A stretch of 64,000 bases of DNA from assembly GCF_029784155.1 (NCBI RefSeq), contig NC_073692.1:19098126-19162125 (forward strand), read 5' to 3'. The DNA is from Uranotaenia lowii (lineage: Eukaryota; Arthropoda; Insecta; Diptera; Culicidae). The position numbers were made by a program, and so were the translations under genes. The notes under the pieces were generated by a model that made no database searches, was not told where the DNA came from, and saw only the letters and a program-made list of their open reading frames with translations. Shown here piece after piece: positions 1 through 11,112 of this stretch; positions within the stretch are counted from its first letter, which is position 1, and each line of letters starts with the position of its first letter.

Positions 1-2527
1 GTGCGCTTCATCAGTAAAATATGATAATGCAAGCAGTTTTACCAGCGCTATATCTTGCTAAAAAAAATCACATGAATTTCGACAAAACGAATAAATTCAC
101 ACCAATGCAGCACGGGGATTTTCCTCACTGTCGGTTTTTATTGCAGTTTTATCGTTGCAGCAGCCAGCCAGCCAGCCAGTGGTCAATACAGCGATACCTG
201 ACTGACGTGACGACTATCTGTGCAAAGGTGACTTATTCCAAATTCGACATTTGTGTAGTATTTTTGTTTTCGGTTTTTTTTATTTTGCTGAAGCTAATTT
301 GAAGCTGTTTGCCATCAGCAGCCCGCAACAAACCAAAGTCGTGTGGCATTCGCTGATACGAGGTTGAATTTTACGAGCCGCTGAATATGTTATCATAATT
401 TAACCATTTAGGCAAGCAACCACCCTCGAACTGGTTGTTTTCTGTCTGGGGATGCTGAATTGGGAAAATAATTTCTTTCTCAAGGTTACACACTTCGCCT
501 AAGTGGTGGAAACTTTGTTATTGAGTGCACTCTATCTCGTGCATCTTAAATGTAATTACTTATTAATGGTGCCCGACAATCGTAATGAAACACTTTAATT
601 AAATGCTTCCAAGCGGTACTAAATATAGGCATCTCTATAGGCAACCGACTTCAGATTGCGGCGCACTCGGCCGGGAGCTTTGTGAACTTTGTGGGCTGTC
701 AAATACCTTAAATAGTTTGCCTCCCAACAATATACCGATCGGAGAACGGCAGCAGCAAAATCTGAACTTTGTATGCAAAAAGGCGGTCGGGAGCACGGAA
801 CTGAAACATTCTTTGTTGTACGCGTACATATATTAATCTCGACCGCCCACCCTCCCGAAAAAGTGCGGGGCCTTTTGTCGGGAGAACCTTCCGGATCCAA
901 ATTCTTCGACAACCACGCGAATTTACCTTAGCTAACACACATACTTTGCTCGTTCGACATTTTATTGGAATTTTACCTTACGGGCCCCCGGTTTCACCTG
1001 TTGAGCTTAAACCAGGAACATCATTGTCAAAAGACACCGATGTCGGAGCATCGTTGAATGGAAATTGACTCTAATTGAATTGCCGTTTTCAAAGTCATAG
1101 ACTTCCGTCAGTTCTATTCCTCCATGGGCAGGCCTAGGCAGCTACTATACTGAGACTGACAGCAGAGATGATCCAACACCATCGACTTGAATGGGGTACC
1201 AATTGATTCGCGATGATCCGATTGTAAAAAGAGCCAATGGCGGTGGTCCTACAGATTTGTGAAAGATAACCAACCACCTCTTCGATGTTCACACGATAAC
1301 CAATCGAATTTGCATGAACTATTGGGGTTCCGCTTTACCGTTTGGTTCATCAGTAGCAGCATCTACTATCTACTCATAGTAGAGTAGGTATTTCTGCGCC
1401 ATAGATTCATAGAATGGGATCACCCACCGTCTGAAATGATGGTCCAATATAGCTGTACCTTACCATGCCTAGCACAGAGAGCAATCAGCTCCCAGAAAGA
1501 GCCACTTCCGAGATAGGGCAGGGTACTCCAGATTTGCATTTGTACGATTTCGATTCCCCACCTACTCCACAAAATGTTCCAATAGATCCGCGATTAGAGT
1601 AGAGTAGTGGTGTGGTCCACGACTTTTATTTTTTTACTGTCGTGGCTACCCATTCGCTTCGGGATAATTCTATATGGGTGCTCAGCTCAATCCACCAAGA
1701 AAGGTGTTTTTATATTTATTTGCTGATGCAATATAACCACCATTCATCCAATGGCTACGACAATCCCAGATACCCCAAACCAGAATCAGCATCAACAGCA
1801 AGCAACGGTTCTTATTATTGCCCCGCAGACATATTCGCGGGTACCAGATAGGAATCAATTATTGGTGCTTTAAAAACCAATAAATAACGCCAAACGACTA
1901 GGAACCCACCAAGTCAATAATACACATATCGATGATGGGGGCAGGTGGTGCTATAATAAGCCCGGAATTTTCGGCGTGGGGGTTGAGTAATCACTGGATC
2001 GTTTTTCTGCAAGCTAGAGCAAACAAAGAATGTTTGAATTGAGGTGCGGAGCTGCGAAAAAAAGGAAACGGTAATATAAAAAAAACATGTTGGAACTAAA
2101 GGGTTTTTCAATCGAACGTTTGTGTGTGATTCAGGATTTAAATTCAACTGAAGAATTCAAAATCTAAATTCAGATTGAGAACTCAGATCAGAATTTTAAT
2201 CCAATTTGAAAAAAAAATTGCTAAAAATATTGAACATGTTTTAAAGAAATGTTCAAATTCAAACCGTTTATGGTTGTTTGCTTACAGTATCTATTCATGT
2301 TGGCGTGAAATTTCACCCAGTTTAATATTTCAAACGTTTGTACATCAAGGTTCTCTAGACACAGACATATTCAATTAGTGTGGGGGGGGGTGGGAATGGG
2401 ATGGGAAAGTCCCATTATGCAAATATTGCACAAAATTGTAAGGAAACAGATAAAATGAAAAGATATGAGCTTAAAACAACTGAAGTTTGAAAAAAACCAA
2501 ACACAAAATTTTATTTGGTCATACATA
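1..2527. other. No recognised gene
   Basis: I see no convincing coding region here on either strand: open frames are short, overlap one another and lack recognisable motifs. The stretch 600-940 and the stretch 1010-1850 are less AT-rich than the rest, but I recognise no domain or repeat in them. It could be intergenic DNA or a 5' intron of the WDR62-like gene. Confidence 0.5.
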
Positions 2528-2590
2528 AGCCAAATTTAAGCCAGTTCATTTCTAATTCTGTTTGTATATTTTTTATTGGTTTACTGATTT
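2528..2590. repeat. Diverged direct repeat flanking the mariner insertion
   Basis: A ~60-bp stretch beginning GCCAAATTTAAGCCAGTTC resembles 4139-4200, which begins GCCAAATTTGAGGAAGTTC. Both run through a shared TCTGTTTGTATATTTTTT-like core into a TTTAC motif. The two copies lie on either side of the mariner element plus heptamer satellite, so the locus seems to be a duplicated block into which the element jumped. Confidence 0.45.
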
Positions 2591-2630
2591 TTATTGCTAT
2601 AGCTTCATATGCCTTATGTCTTATGACTTA

Positions 2631-3920
2631 AAGGGTAATACGGTCAAAATTTGGTCAATATCAACTTGACGCATTTCTTTCAATTTTGCATTTAAAAAAC
2701 CTGAACACCCCTCATTTTGAAGGTGTGTGTGCTCCTAATTTGATTTTGGAATTCACTCTTCAGTTGTCAAAATGCCGTCCAAGGAAAAAGAGCAGCGTAT
2801 CAGAAGAGCAGCTCGCGCATCGCGAAAATCCGAGCTACTCGCACGCAAAGCTGGCAAAATCGCTAAAAGTTGCCAAATCAACCGTTACAAATGTAATTAA
2901 AGTGTTTGGGGAACGTTTGTCGACAGCCAGGAAGTCTGGATCGAGGGGAAATCGAAAACCGGAAGCCGCTGAGACGACAAAGAGAGTTGCCGGTAGTTTC
3001 AAGCGAAACCCTAACCTCTCTCTCCGAGATGCCGCAAATAAGCTGGGTGTATCGTTTACAACCGTGCATCGAGCCAAAAAACGAGCCGGACTATCGACTT
3101 ACAAGAAGGTAGTGACTCCAAATCGCGATGATAAACAAAATACGACGGCTAAAACGCGATCCCGGAGGCTGTACACGACGATGCTGACGAAGTTTGACTG
3201 CGTGGTAATGGACGACGAAACCTACGTCAAAGCCGACTACAAGCAGCTTCCGGGACAGGAGTTTTATACGGTAAAAGGAAGGGGAAAGGTAGCAAATATT
3301 TTCAAGCACTTGAAACTGTCAAAGTTCGCGAAGAAATATCTGGTTTGGCAAGCCATCTGTACCTGCGGCTTGAAAAGCAGCATTTTCATAGCTTCCGGGA
3401 CTGTCAACCAAGAAATTTACGTAAAAGAGTGTTTGAATAAACGTCTGCTGCCTTTCCTGAAAAAAAAAACACGGTTGTTCCGTACTGTTTTGGCCGGATT
3501 TGGCATCTTGCCATTACGGTAAAAAGACCATGGAGTGGTACGCCGCCAACAACGTGCAGGTGGTTCCCAAGAACAAGAACCCTCCCAACACGCCAGATTG
3601 CGCCACGCCCAATTGAGAAATACTGGGCTAATGTCAAGCGGAACCTAAAGAAGACCAAAAAAAACTACTAAGGACAAGCAAGGCAAACTGGCTTTCTGCG
3701 GCGAAAAAGGTTGACAAGGTGGCTGTACAAAATCTGATGCCAGGGGTTAAGCGTAAGGCCCGGCAATTCGGATTTGGAAAAGCGGAAGCCTAACTGAATA
3801 TTTCTCCTGAATTTTATACTAATTAAACTTGAAAAAGAAATTTAATTTGATTTTTTAAATAAACGATTTTTTAAATTTACACGCGTTTTCCCTTGACCAA
3901 ATTTTGACCGTATCACCCTT
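2631..3920 (+). mobile_element. Tc1/mariner element, DD37E type (ITmD37E-like)
   Basis: A 1,290-bp element with 28-bp terminal inverted repeats at 2631-2658 and 3893-3920. The repeats start AAGGGTAATACGGTCAAAAT and AAGGGTGATACGGTCAAAAT and differ at one base. A TA dinucleotide flanks each end, as expected for Tc1/mariner target-site duplication. The interior carries a broken transposase on the same strand. It sits inside TGATGTC/TTATGTC heptamer satellite DNA, which continues directly after its right end. The nearly complete repeats imply fairly recent activity, but the coding region is dead. The class is secure; assignment to the mosquito ITmD37E group rests on transposase motifs. Confidence 0.88.
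2772..3793 (+). pseudogene. DD37E Tc1/mariner transposase, frameshifted
   Basis: The likely start ATG is at 2772 (MPSKEKEQ...) and the likely end is the TAA at 3791-3793, about 340 codons, which is normal for the family. The frame is lost soon after the start and recovers in another frame by about 2830. A DNA-binding part contains SYSHAKLAKSLKVAKSTV and a second helix-turn-helix (LSLRDAANKLGVSFTTVHRA). The first catalytic Asp lies in MDDETYVK (3208-3231), followed by LPGQEFYTV and LVWQAICTCGLKS. A homopolymer A run near 3460 shifts the frame. The second Asp is in FWPDLASCHY (3488-3517). The Glu is in PIEKYWANVKRNLKK (from 3609), after another shift and a stop at ~3615. Asp-to-Glu spacing is about 37 residues once the shift is allowed for. 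It would cut and paste the element at TA sites if intact. Confidence 0.85.
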
Positions 3921-4034
3921 TATGTCTCATGTTTGATGTCATGCCTTATACCTTATGTCTTATGTCTGATGTCTGATGTCTGATGTCTGATGTCTGAAAT
4001 CTCAAGTCTGATGTCTGATGTCTGATGTCTGATG
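3921..4034 (+). repeat. Heptamer satellite (TGATGTC / TTATGTC)n
   Basis: About sixteen consecutive 7-base units, first TTATGTC-like and then TGATGTC, with a few point changes. The array begins exactly at the right end of the mariner element; a few related units lie before its left end (2609-2630). The same heptamer occurs in the opposite orientation at 10815-11112. Confidence 0.9.
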
Positions 4035-4138
4035 TTTGGTTCAGTAGTTTTGAAGATACAGCCAAAATAGTAATCCGGGTCTATATGACTCTAACCGACC
4101 AATTGTCCTTTTTACCGTAAAGGAAGGGTAAATACAAT

Positions 4139-4200
4139 GCCAAATTTGAGGAAGTTCTCTTCTAAATCTGTTTTGTATATTTTTTTTATAAGTTTACAGT
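4139..4200. repeat. Second copy of the 2528-2590 repeat
   Basis: Diverged partner of the repeat at 2528-2590, in the same orientation. It follows ~100 bp of unassigned sequence after the heptamer array. Confidence 0.4.
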
Positions 4201-4416
4201 TAGTCATTAGTTTTAAATCATTCAAAGATATTATTTTTTTAATCATACTGGTATATTTGCCAAGATGTAATCTTGAGGAAAAATGTTCCTTATGGGCAAA
4301 TTTTTCTATGATTTCAAGGTAAAATGGAAATGAAAATAATTTAAAGAAAAAATACAACGTAAGACGTAATTTTCTCAGATGAGAGACAGTCAATAACTGT
4401 ATCTATCATATGAACG

Positions 4417-4530
4417 AGGTTACCAAAATCACATAAAAATCTATATTTCAAGCGAATTTTCGTCACAGAATCTGTGTCACAGATCACAGAACTTTAGAAA
4501 TTTTCAAGGATTGCACAGATTTTCAAAATT
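4417..4530. repeat. Dispersed repeat with ACCAAAATCACATAAA start
   Basis: The segment GTTACCAAAATCACATAAAA ... CAGAATCTGTG recurs in diverged form at 35243-35310 (GTTGCCGAAATCACATGAAC ... CAGAATCTGTG). No open frame or terminal repeats were seen. This is an unclassified interspersed family. Confidence 0.45.
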
Positions 4531-4559
4531 AAATTGAAGTTTAATAAATATTTAAGATT

Positions 4560-4882
4560 TGTAACTAAGCTTAGTTTAGCTTGATTAACTACTCAGATCT
4601 TCCTTAAATTGTAAAACCCGAACTGCATAGTTATAGAAAATGTATACATTACTTGTTCCGAAATCTAATTATTATAACAATCACTTGTTCGCTGGTGTGG
4701 CTCAGTAGAACAAGTTCCACATTGCCAATGGTTGCTACTCCGTGATTTACCGAGCCCATAAATTTTGTTCAGAGGTCAAATGAATGGTTCTAGGGATTAG
4801 CAGCTCATTCATACTGCACAAAACTGATACTCTCTCTTTGAACGTCAATAACGGCGCCGGCAACGTCCTAGAAGGCACTAGA
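4560..4882 (+). repeat. ~320-bp dispersed repeat, SINE-like
   Basis: Homologous along its length to 19178-19450, which lies in the opposite orientation. Shared landmarks in order are TAGCTTGATTAACTAC, ATTACTTGTTCC, GGTTGCTACTCCGTGATT, AGAGGTCAAATGAATGGT, CTCATTCATACTGCACAAA and GTCAATAACGGCGCCGGC. GTGTGGCTCAGTAG at ~4694 resembles a pol III A box and GGTTGCTACTCC a weak B box, so a tRNA-derived SINE is possible. It has no coding capacity. The family name is not known to me. Confidence 0.6.
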
Positions 4883-6095
4883 AATTGAAAAAGAGAAAAT
4901 GTGATGAAAGATCTATTTTGTGCTTAAGAACCGAGGTCACCACTGTATTCGATCTAGCAAAATTATTTTGGTTGGAGGTGGAGTGAAAGGGAAGGTGGAG
5001 TGGAAGACACTTTTGACACTTTCTTAAAAGCTTACAGTTGATATAAAGACAAGTTTGTACGATGTGTTTAATGGAGAAAAAATGGAATGGAAAATATTGC
5101 AAATAAATTTCAAAACAACTTTTATAAAATTTGGATTCGAAGAGCAAATAGTTCAAGTTTTCCATTTTATTGGTCGAAAATGAAAAAAAAACAAATATTT
5201 TAACTTCTACGCCATTCAACTCAAAACATATCGAACAAGGGCTACATGTTTTTGGAGATCTTTCGATTAAATGCTATAGAAAGATTTTTCTACTATAATC
5301 AACTTTCGCGTTCACTAGCACATAATACATTTCTTAGTTCTTAGTTTGAGTTCTTTTCTTAGTTTGACATAGTCATTCTAGGATTGGGACGATTTGGTAT
5401 AAAGATCAACAGAAAAATGTAAAACCGAATGGTTATTTTTTCAAGTGTCACAAAATCAAATTTCATTTCACACGGTAATAAAAAACATAAAATTTTTAAA
5501 TTATCAACCCTAGAAAGAAATTTTTTAATGAGTTGAAGTTTGATGGCTTGGCGATTTTCCACGAAAAACTCTTTTTTTTACACAAAAATCGTTAAATTAT
5601 TGCGGACTCAACTTTGCATTAACGCTTTGCAACACCAGAAAGTGACGTTTCAACCGAAGAGTGCTGGCGTTTTTTATTTTTTCTTGGCTGTGTAAAGCAT
5701 AAAAAGCTGTAGGTATTTGACAGCATTGTGCGTAAGTTCAATGTCTACACGATAGCATTTTTATTTTTATGTTGGATATAAATAATTTTTCGCATAGAAA
5801 AAAACATTTTTTCAGGAAAATGCACGGAATTATGTGCTGCACGGAATTACCCGCAGTCACGGTAATTATAATTTCATTTGAAAAATCAAATAAAACTTTT
5901 ATAACTGATTGTACCGAGACAAGAAATAGTATTCTACAAACTTAGTTATTGATTGTAGGGTGTTTAAATGTTCAAGATGTTTTATTTACAATAAGAAATC
6001 AATCTTTAACATAAATTTGATCAGAACAATCTGAAGTATTGTATCCCATATGCGTTAGTCATTCTTTAAATGCGACTATCGCATTGGGAGGGGGG
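4883..6095. other. No recognised gene
   Basis: AT-rich sequence with only short, motif-free frames. I see no TE domain and no clear repeat. Confidence 0.5.
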
Positions 6096-6133
6096 AAACT
6101 TGGCTTGGAATATTGAATTTCCAAGCCAAGTTT
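6096..6133. repeat. Perfect 15-bp hairpin
   Basis: AAACTTGGCTTGGAA (6096-6110) is followed after 8 bases by its exact reverse complement (6119-6133). It lies ~100 bp before the first segment of the non-LTR element and may be a terminus or relic of a small TIR element. Confidence 0.7.
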
Positions 6134-6485
6134 TCTTCAGGGAGGATTCACTAATTGTGCTTATTGCTATTATTGCGCATGCATGAGTTGATTTCTCCTA
6201 AATTTTGTAAACACCCGCTTCAAGGTGGTTCTGTGCCTGTGGGCCCCAAAGTGGGGGTAGGAGGGTGTATAATAATCCTACCTTAAACAGAACGTTGTTA
6301 AGGTCTGCACTATAGTCAGGCACTGGTGCAAAGGGCCGTATTTTTCCTGGCAACTCGTGGGATTCAGATTATACACACGATTTTAAAATTTTCATCCTGT
6401 ATGGGATACCCCGCTTCATGCGTTGATATGAAGGTGCAGTGGTTCTTGTGTGTGATGGAAATATGCGTGGATTTTTTTGATAGAA

Positions 6486-7190
6486 ATGCTTTCTACTAAG
6501 GTTGCACAGATTAATCTGCAGCACAAAAGAACCGCTACACTGAACTTTAATCCTTAATCCTCGTTTAATCCTTAATGGAACTGCATCAATCGCCTTGGTC
6601 CAAGAGCCCTATTTCCGAAATGGAACTTTTTACTTAGGGAATTTGCTCAAACCAAACTTTACTGTGTTCAGTGTAATTGGAATGACTAATGCCCGAATAA
6701 TGCCTCGTGCATGTATATTGATAAACAATTCTTTAAATGCAACACTTATACCCAATCTAACAACAAGAGATATTTGCGTCGTTCAAGTTTCGCTGCCTGA
6801 TAGAAAATACGTCTTCTGTTTAGCATACTCACCATATGAACAATCATCCTCTACAGATGAGTTAAAAAATGTCATTTCATTCTGTGAATCACAAAATATA
6901 CCTCTTGTAATAGGCTGTGATGCCAATGCTCATTATTTTGTATGGGGTAGCTCAACATAAATCTGAGAGGATCAAATTTAATGGAATATTTAAGCAGCAC
7001 TGATTTAGAAATTCTAAATGTAGGAAATAAACCAACTTTTGTTAGGTGAGACAGAGAAGAGGTGATTGACATCACACTTTGTTCTAGAACAATTTCTCAA
7101 GAAATTTCAAATTGGCATGTGCCTAACGAAGAATCGATTTCTGACCACAGGTTTATCTATTTTGAACACTCAGGTGAATTTTTAGAAACA
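6486..7190 (+). pseudogene. Non-LTR endonuclease domain, broken
   Basis: The region starts with an ATG at 6486 (MLSTKVAQINLQHKRTATLN), a typical ORF2 start, then shifts frame. The main open part (6595-6960) contains QEPYFRNGTFYLGNL, RACILINNSLNATL, TTRDICVVQVSL and the catalytic-loop motif VIGCDANAHYFVWGSS. After a stop at 6958 the frame changes and continues with NLMEYLSSTDLEILNVGNK, EEVIDITLCSR and SDHRFIYFEH, the last with a stop inside. In intact elements this domain nicks target DNA. At least two frameshifts and two stops make it dead. Confidence 0.82.
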
Positions 7191-7327
7191 ATTACATTCA
7201 GAAACTAATTGGGACCTGTATTTAGAGCATCTTGCTACTGAATTTCATGGATATACACCTGAAATTACCACTCCTCTTGAGTTGGATGAAGTGGTTGCAA
7301 AAACCACCGAAATTATTTTGAATTCTT

Positions 7328-8899
7328 ATGAAGAAGCATGTCCCTTACGCACGTTTGAATTCAACAAAAACAGTACACCATAGTGGAACTCAAATCTCAG
7401 TAAATTACGAAAGAACTGCAGACGCTCTTGGAACCGAAGGCGCACGGAAGGTTTTGATGCTTTCAAGTTGGCTCACCGAGCTTTCCGGAAAGCAACAAGA
7501 GCTGCCGAGCGCTCAAGTTGGCAGAGCTACTGCACCACGCCCTCTGCTGTTTTATGGTTCCGAAATCACCGTGTCTGATCAAGTTAAATATTTGGGTGTC
7601 ATTCTTGACTCCAAATTAAACTGGTCTGATCACATCGAGTTCAGAATCAAAAAAGCATGCATGGCATTCGGACAATGCCGACGTGCAATCGGGAAAAACT
7701 GGGGACTCAAACCCAAACATATTCACTGGATTTACTCCACAATAGTAAGACCAATTTTGGCTTATGGGTGTCTAGTGTGATGGCAGAAAGGAGAAGTTGC
7801 TACAGTTCGGACAAAACTAAATCACCTTCAAAGAATGTGTCTCTTAGGGATGTCCGGATCGTTCTCTACAACTCCTACTGCAGCACTAGAAGCTCTGTTT
7901 TCTATCAAACCTCTACATTTGTTCCTAATACAGGAAGCCTTCATGTGCTTTTCGTCTGGTCTCTGGCTGGCAGGAAATATCGAAAGATCATCGAGACATA
8001 CAAATGTGTGGCCTGAATTAGTTAGATTAAACGAGTTTAATTTAGCACCAAACGATTTAACACTCTCGAGTAGTTTTCCCTACATGGGGTTTAAAGTCAA
8101 ATTTCCTTCTCCTCAAGAATGGTTATCAGGTTTCGTAGAGGACCAAATGTCCTCTCATATTGTATTCTATACTGACGGTTCATTATCAAACGGCCGTGCA
8201 GGTGCAGGAATTTACTGTCACGAGTTGAACATAGAACATGCTCAACCTCTAGGAAAATATTGTACAGTCTTTCAGGATGAGCTATATGCTATTATGTATG
8301 GAGTGCAAATTGCACTTCAAAAGAAAATTATGTTCAGAACAATTTATTTCTGTTCAGATAGCCAAGCAGCTATCAAATCACTTAGTGCTTCCAGTTCTAG
8401 ATCAAAACTGGTAATCACATGCCGGAAAGCAATCGAAAAAATTGCTGAGGGTAATGGATTAAACCTTCTATGGGTACCCGGACATAAGGGAATTTTTGGA
8501 AACGAATTCGCCGACGAACTCGCTAGAACTGGATCGGAAAAGGAATTTTACGGACCAGAGCCGGCTGTCCCAATATCGCCATGTTGGTTCAGAAACCAAA
8601 TTCAAACTTGGTCCTCTAACCAGCATGAACGATACTGGGAAGAGTTGGACACTTGTCGCCAAACTAAATTATTTTTAGAAAAACCATCTCCAATCATATC
8701 GAGTTACTTGATAACTTTAAGTAAATCTCATTGCAGCATCCTGACTAGAGCACTCTCTGGTCATTGTAAACTCAACTATCACATGCACAACATTCAGCGT
8801 GCTGAATCTCCAGTATGTGGTAGTTGTGAATCAGATGTGGAAGATCCCTTCCATCTTATATGTAACTGTCCCTCATTTGCCAGTCTACGTTGCATTTGA
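7328..8899 (+). pseudogene. Non-LTR RT thumb and RNase H, broken
   Basis: The first frame (7328-7780) has, after the deletion junction, LFYGSEITVSDQVKYLGVIL, DSKLNWSDHIEFRIKKA and YSTIVRPILAYGCLVW, which is the conserved RT thumb. The frame shifts at ~7780; a second frame (to 8899) carries NHLQRMCLLGMSG and the RNase H domain. RNase H motifs are IVFYTDGSLSNGRAGAGIYC (Asp), FQDELYAIMYGVQIAL (Glu), FCSDSQAAIKSL (Asp) and WVPGHKGIFGNEFADELA (His/Asp), so all catalytic positions are present. The tail has SPVCGSCESDVEDPFHLICN, a CCHC-like motif. The RNase H half is the best-preserved part. Confidence 0.85.
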
Positions 8900-8960
8900 A
8901 ATGCAGGCATTGCGTTGTAAATCTACTACTTTTCCGATTAAAACTTTTGATGAAGTAGGT

Positions 8961-10814
8961 TTCTAAAAAAAAGCCAGAGTACCGAAGAATAAAACCTCTC
9001 TCATGACTGATTTATTTTTAATGGATAGTTAAAACCGTGAAGTTAGTTGAAATACACGGCCCGAGGTTAAACATAAATACCACACTTACTGCTCAGATGA
9101 AAGTAAAAGTTTCATGCTAGCTTTTCCACTCTACTGATGATGGATGAGATTCGGAGGCTGAACATCTCGCTTCGCAATTTTTTTTTCTGCTTTCATCCCA
9201 GAAGGCACATTAGATCGTCGTAGTAACGATTTGAACCAAACCACCACTTGACCTCTCCTGGGGCGGAACAATTGTTGGAGAAGCCATTTGCTTCCCTGAT
9301 GTAATTCTATGTAAGTCTTCTGGGGAAAATTACAGTGGTCCACTTTTGAGCAATTAGAGTAGATTTTTTTTCATTTGAGTTAAAATCCATAGCTTAGAAC
9401 AGTTGCAAACTATTATAATACTTAAAATTTTCATGCTTGCATGCTTCATTGTTAGAATTTAGAACCATCCTACAAAATGAAAGAAGACTCAACACCTGGC
9501 AGGAAACGATATCCAACATTCATATGCAGCTCCATGCAGCCCGGCGAAAGATTGCTTCCGGATCTGGTCACGTTTCCAGCGGATCGGAAAAGTGTGCGTT
9601 TTCTGCATCGTTAATGAGAAAGCATTGCATGGATCATGTGTGCTGGTGGTGAAATGTAGGCAAATTGAATTACCTATCACTTGAACCGTACGTAGGAACA
9701 TGCTGCTTTTACCTTAATATCTCCAGTGACCGGGTGACCAAAAGTATGGCCACAGACTAACGGGGGCCATGACCGAAGCAATGCTCGGCCGTAGGAGAGT
9801 GCTAATTCAATTACTATACTATGTTTGTCGGTCGATGAGTATATGCAAAAAGGCTTGGTGTGAAAATGGCACACTTTAATGCTTGACCAAGTTCCGATGA
9901 TGGAGTTGAATGGACATATTGCAACATCGCCCATGTCGGTCGTGGCATCTAACGACTACTAGGGCAAACTTCCGCTAGGGGTTTTTGCCCTCGAGACCAC
10001 AAGACGCTAGCTGGCACACGATAGTTTGCTAGCTGTTGCATTGAATAATTGAATAACCAACAAACTGGGAGTTCTAACGTCGTCCTCCAAAGACACACTC
10101 AGCTTTCAACTTTGGACCTACCCATAACCAGTCATAACCAATAACTATCAAAATTTGAAATATATGAGACTGGTCGCGTGCGACCATGTTTTAATTTTTT
10201 TTCTTTATCCCCGTCTCTTTCGCTCTTCTACTGCGCGAAACGACAGACGTCGGTGGTGGGTGCAACAGAGTGATGTACATTTTGTATAAAATAATTTTTG
10301 TAAGCCGCGCGGTGTGACAAACAGCAATTGACAGCCCACGTTGTTCCGAGAAATGTGTGTCTGGCTTGATCCGTCCGGGCTGGTCAATGACACTCAAGCT
10401 CTGGCGTTAGACGCTGATGACCGACTTGTGACGGTAAATGGCTGCCAAAGCTGACCGATGTCCGGTCAGTTTACGATGAAGTTTGTCATGAGGCAATGTA
10501 GAAAGGCTTGATGTAAATTTTAAGATGAAGGCAGAGATTATTTAAATTTTAAATTTATATTTTTCACGATGTTTCGCATCTAAAATCATACCCAAAATAA
10601 TGTTCACCTAAAGTTTTGATACGGTTCTAAGGACCAAGCCAACAACTTTTATTGATGTCTGAACAATTTTTTTTCCGTAACATATGTAGTTAAATGTATT
10701 ACAGTTGATTATTTCAAAAGTTATACAGTTGAAATTCAAGCTTTGAATTAAGTAATTGAATTTTGAATTTAATTACGGTTACTTTCAAGGTAAATAAAGA
10801 GCCTCATGGTATGT
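8961..10814. other. No recognised gene
   Basis: No domain or repeat is recognised. Around 9515-9690 one plus frame reads CFRIWSRFQRIGKVCVFC and continues IVNEKALHGSCVLVVKC to a stop. It looks compositionally protein-like, but I cannot assign it and it has no clear start or splice context. The region 9700-9960 and 10200-10480 is less AT-rich than its surroundings. Confidence 0.45.
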
Positions 10815-11112
10815 ATGAGACATGAGGCATAAGACATAAGACATAACACTTAAGAAATAATACCTAAGAAATTAGACGACATAAGACGACATAGGACGAG
10901 ATAAGACATAAGACATAAGACTACATAAGACATAAGACATCAGACATTAGACATCAGACATCAGCCATCAGACATCAGCCATCAGACATCAGACATCAGC
11001 CATCAGACATCAGACATTAGGCATAAGACTTAAGACATAGGACATAAGACATAGGACATAAGACATTAGACATAAGGCATGACATCAGACATCAGACATA
11101 AGACATAAGGCT
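10815..11112 (-). repeat. Heptamer satellite (GACATAA / GACATCA)n
   Basis: About 40 units of a 7-base repeat, mainly GACATAA and GACATCA, the reverse complement of the array at 3921-4034. Its right edge runs into GAAGCTATAGCAATAA, the reverse complement of TTATTGCTATAGCTTC at 2591-2606, beside the left edge of the other array. The two arrays therefore share a flank, as expected of inverted copies of one repeat. Confidence 0.9.

Larger units (their letters stand above)
6220..8960 (+). mobile_element. RNase H-bearing non-LTR retrotransposon, internally deleted (LOA/I-like)
   Basis: Plus-strand remains of a LINE: an apurinic endonuclease domain (6486-7190), a linker (~7200-7510), the C-terminal thumb of the reverse transcriptase (~7530-7790), an RNase H domain (~8150-8540) and a C-terminal Cys-rich tail. 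The reverse transcriptase palm, including the catalytic YxDD box, is missing; the join lies near 7505-7550, where linker sequence runs directly into thumb sequence. The 3' end is uncertain; a short A run occurs at ~8967. An RNase H after the RT is known for the LOA, I and R1-related clades, and the endonuclease looks closest to LOA/I types. Confidence 0.8.

Noticed and set aside
603..938. Overlapping short frames on both strands
   Set aside because: Mutually overlapping, motif-free and without splice sites; no support for a gene.
3921..4034. Heptamer array as a CRISPR or telomeric repeat
   Set aside because: No spacers, unit of 7 bases without the insect TTAGG pattern; a simple satellite.
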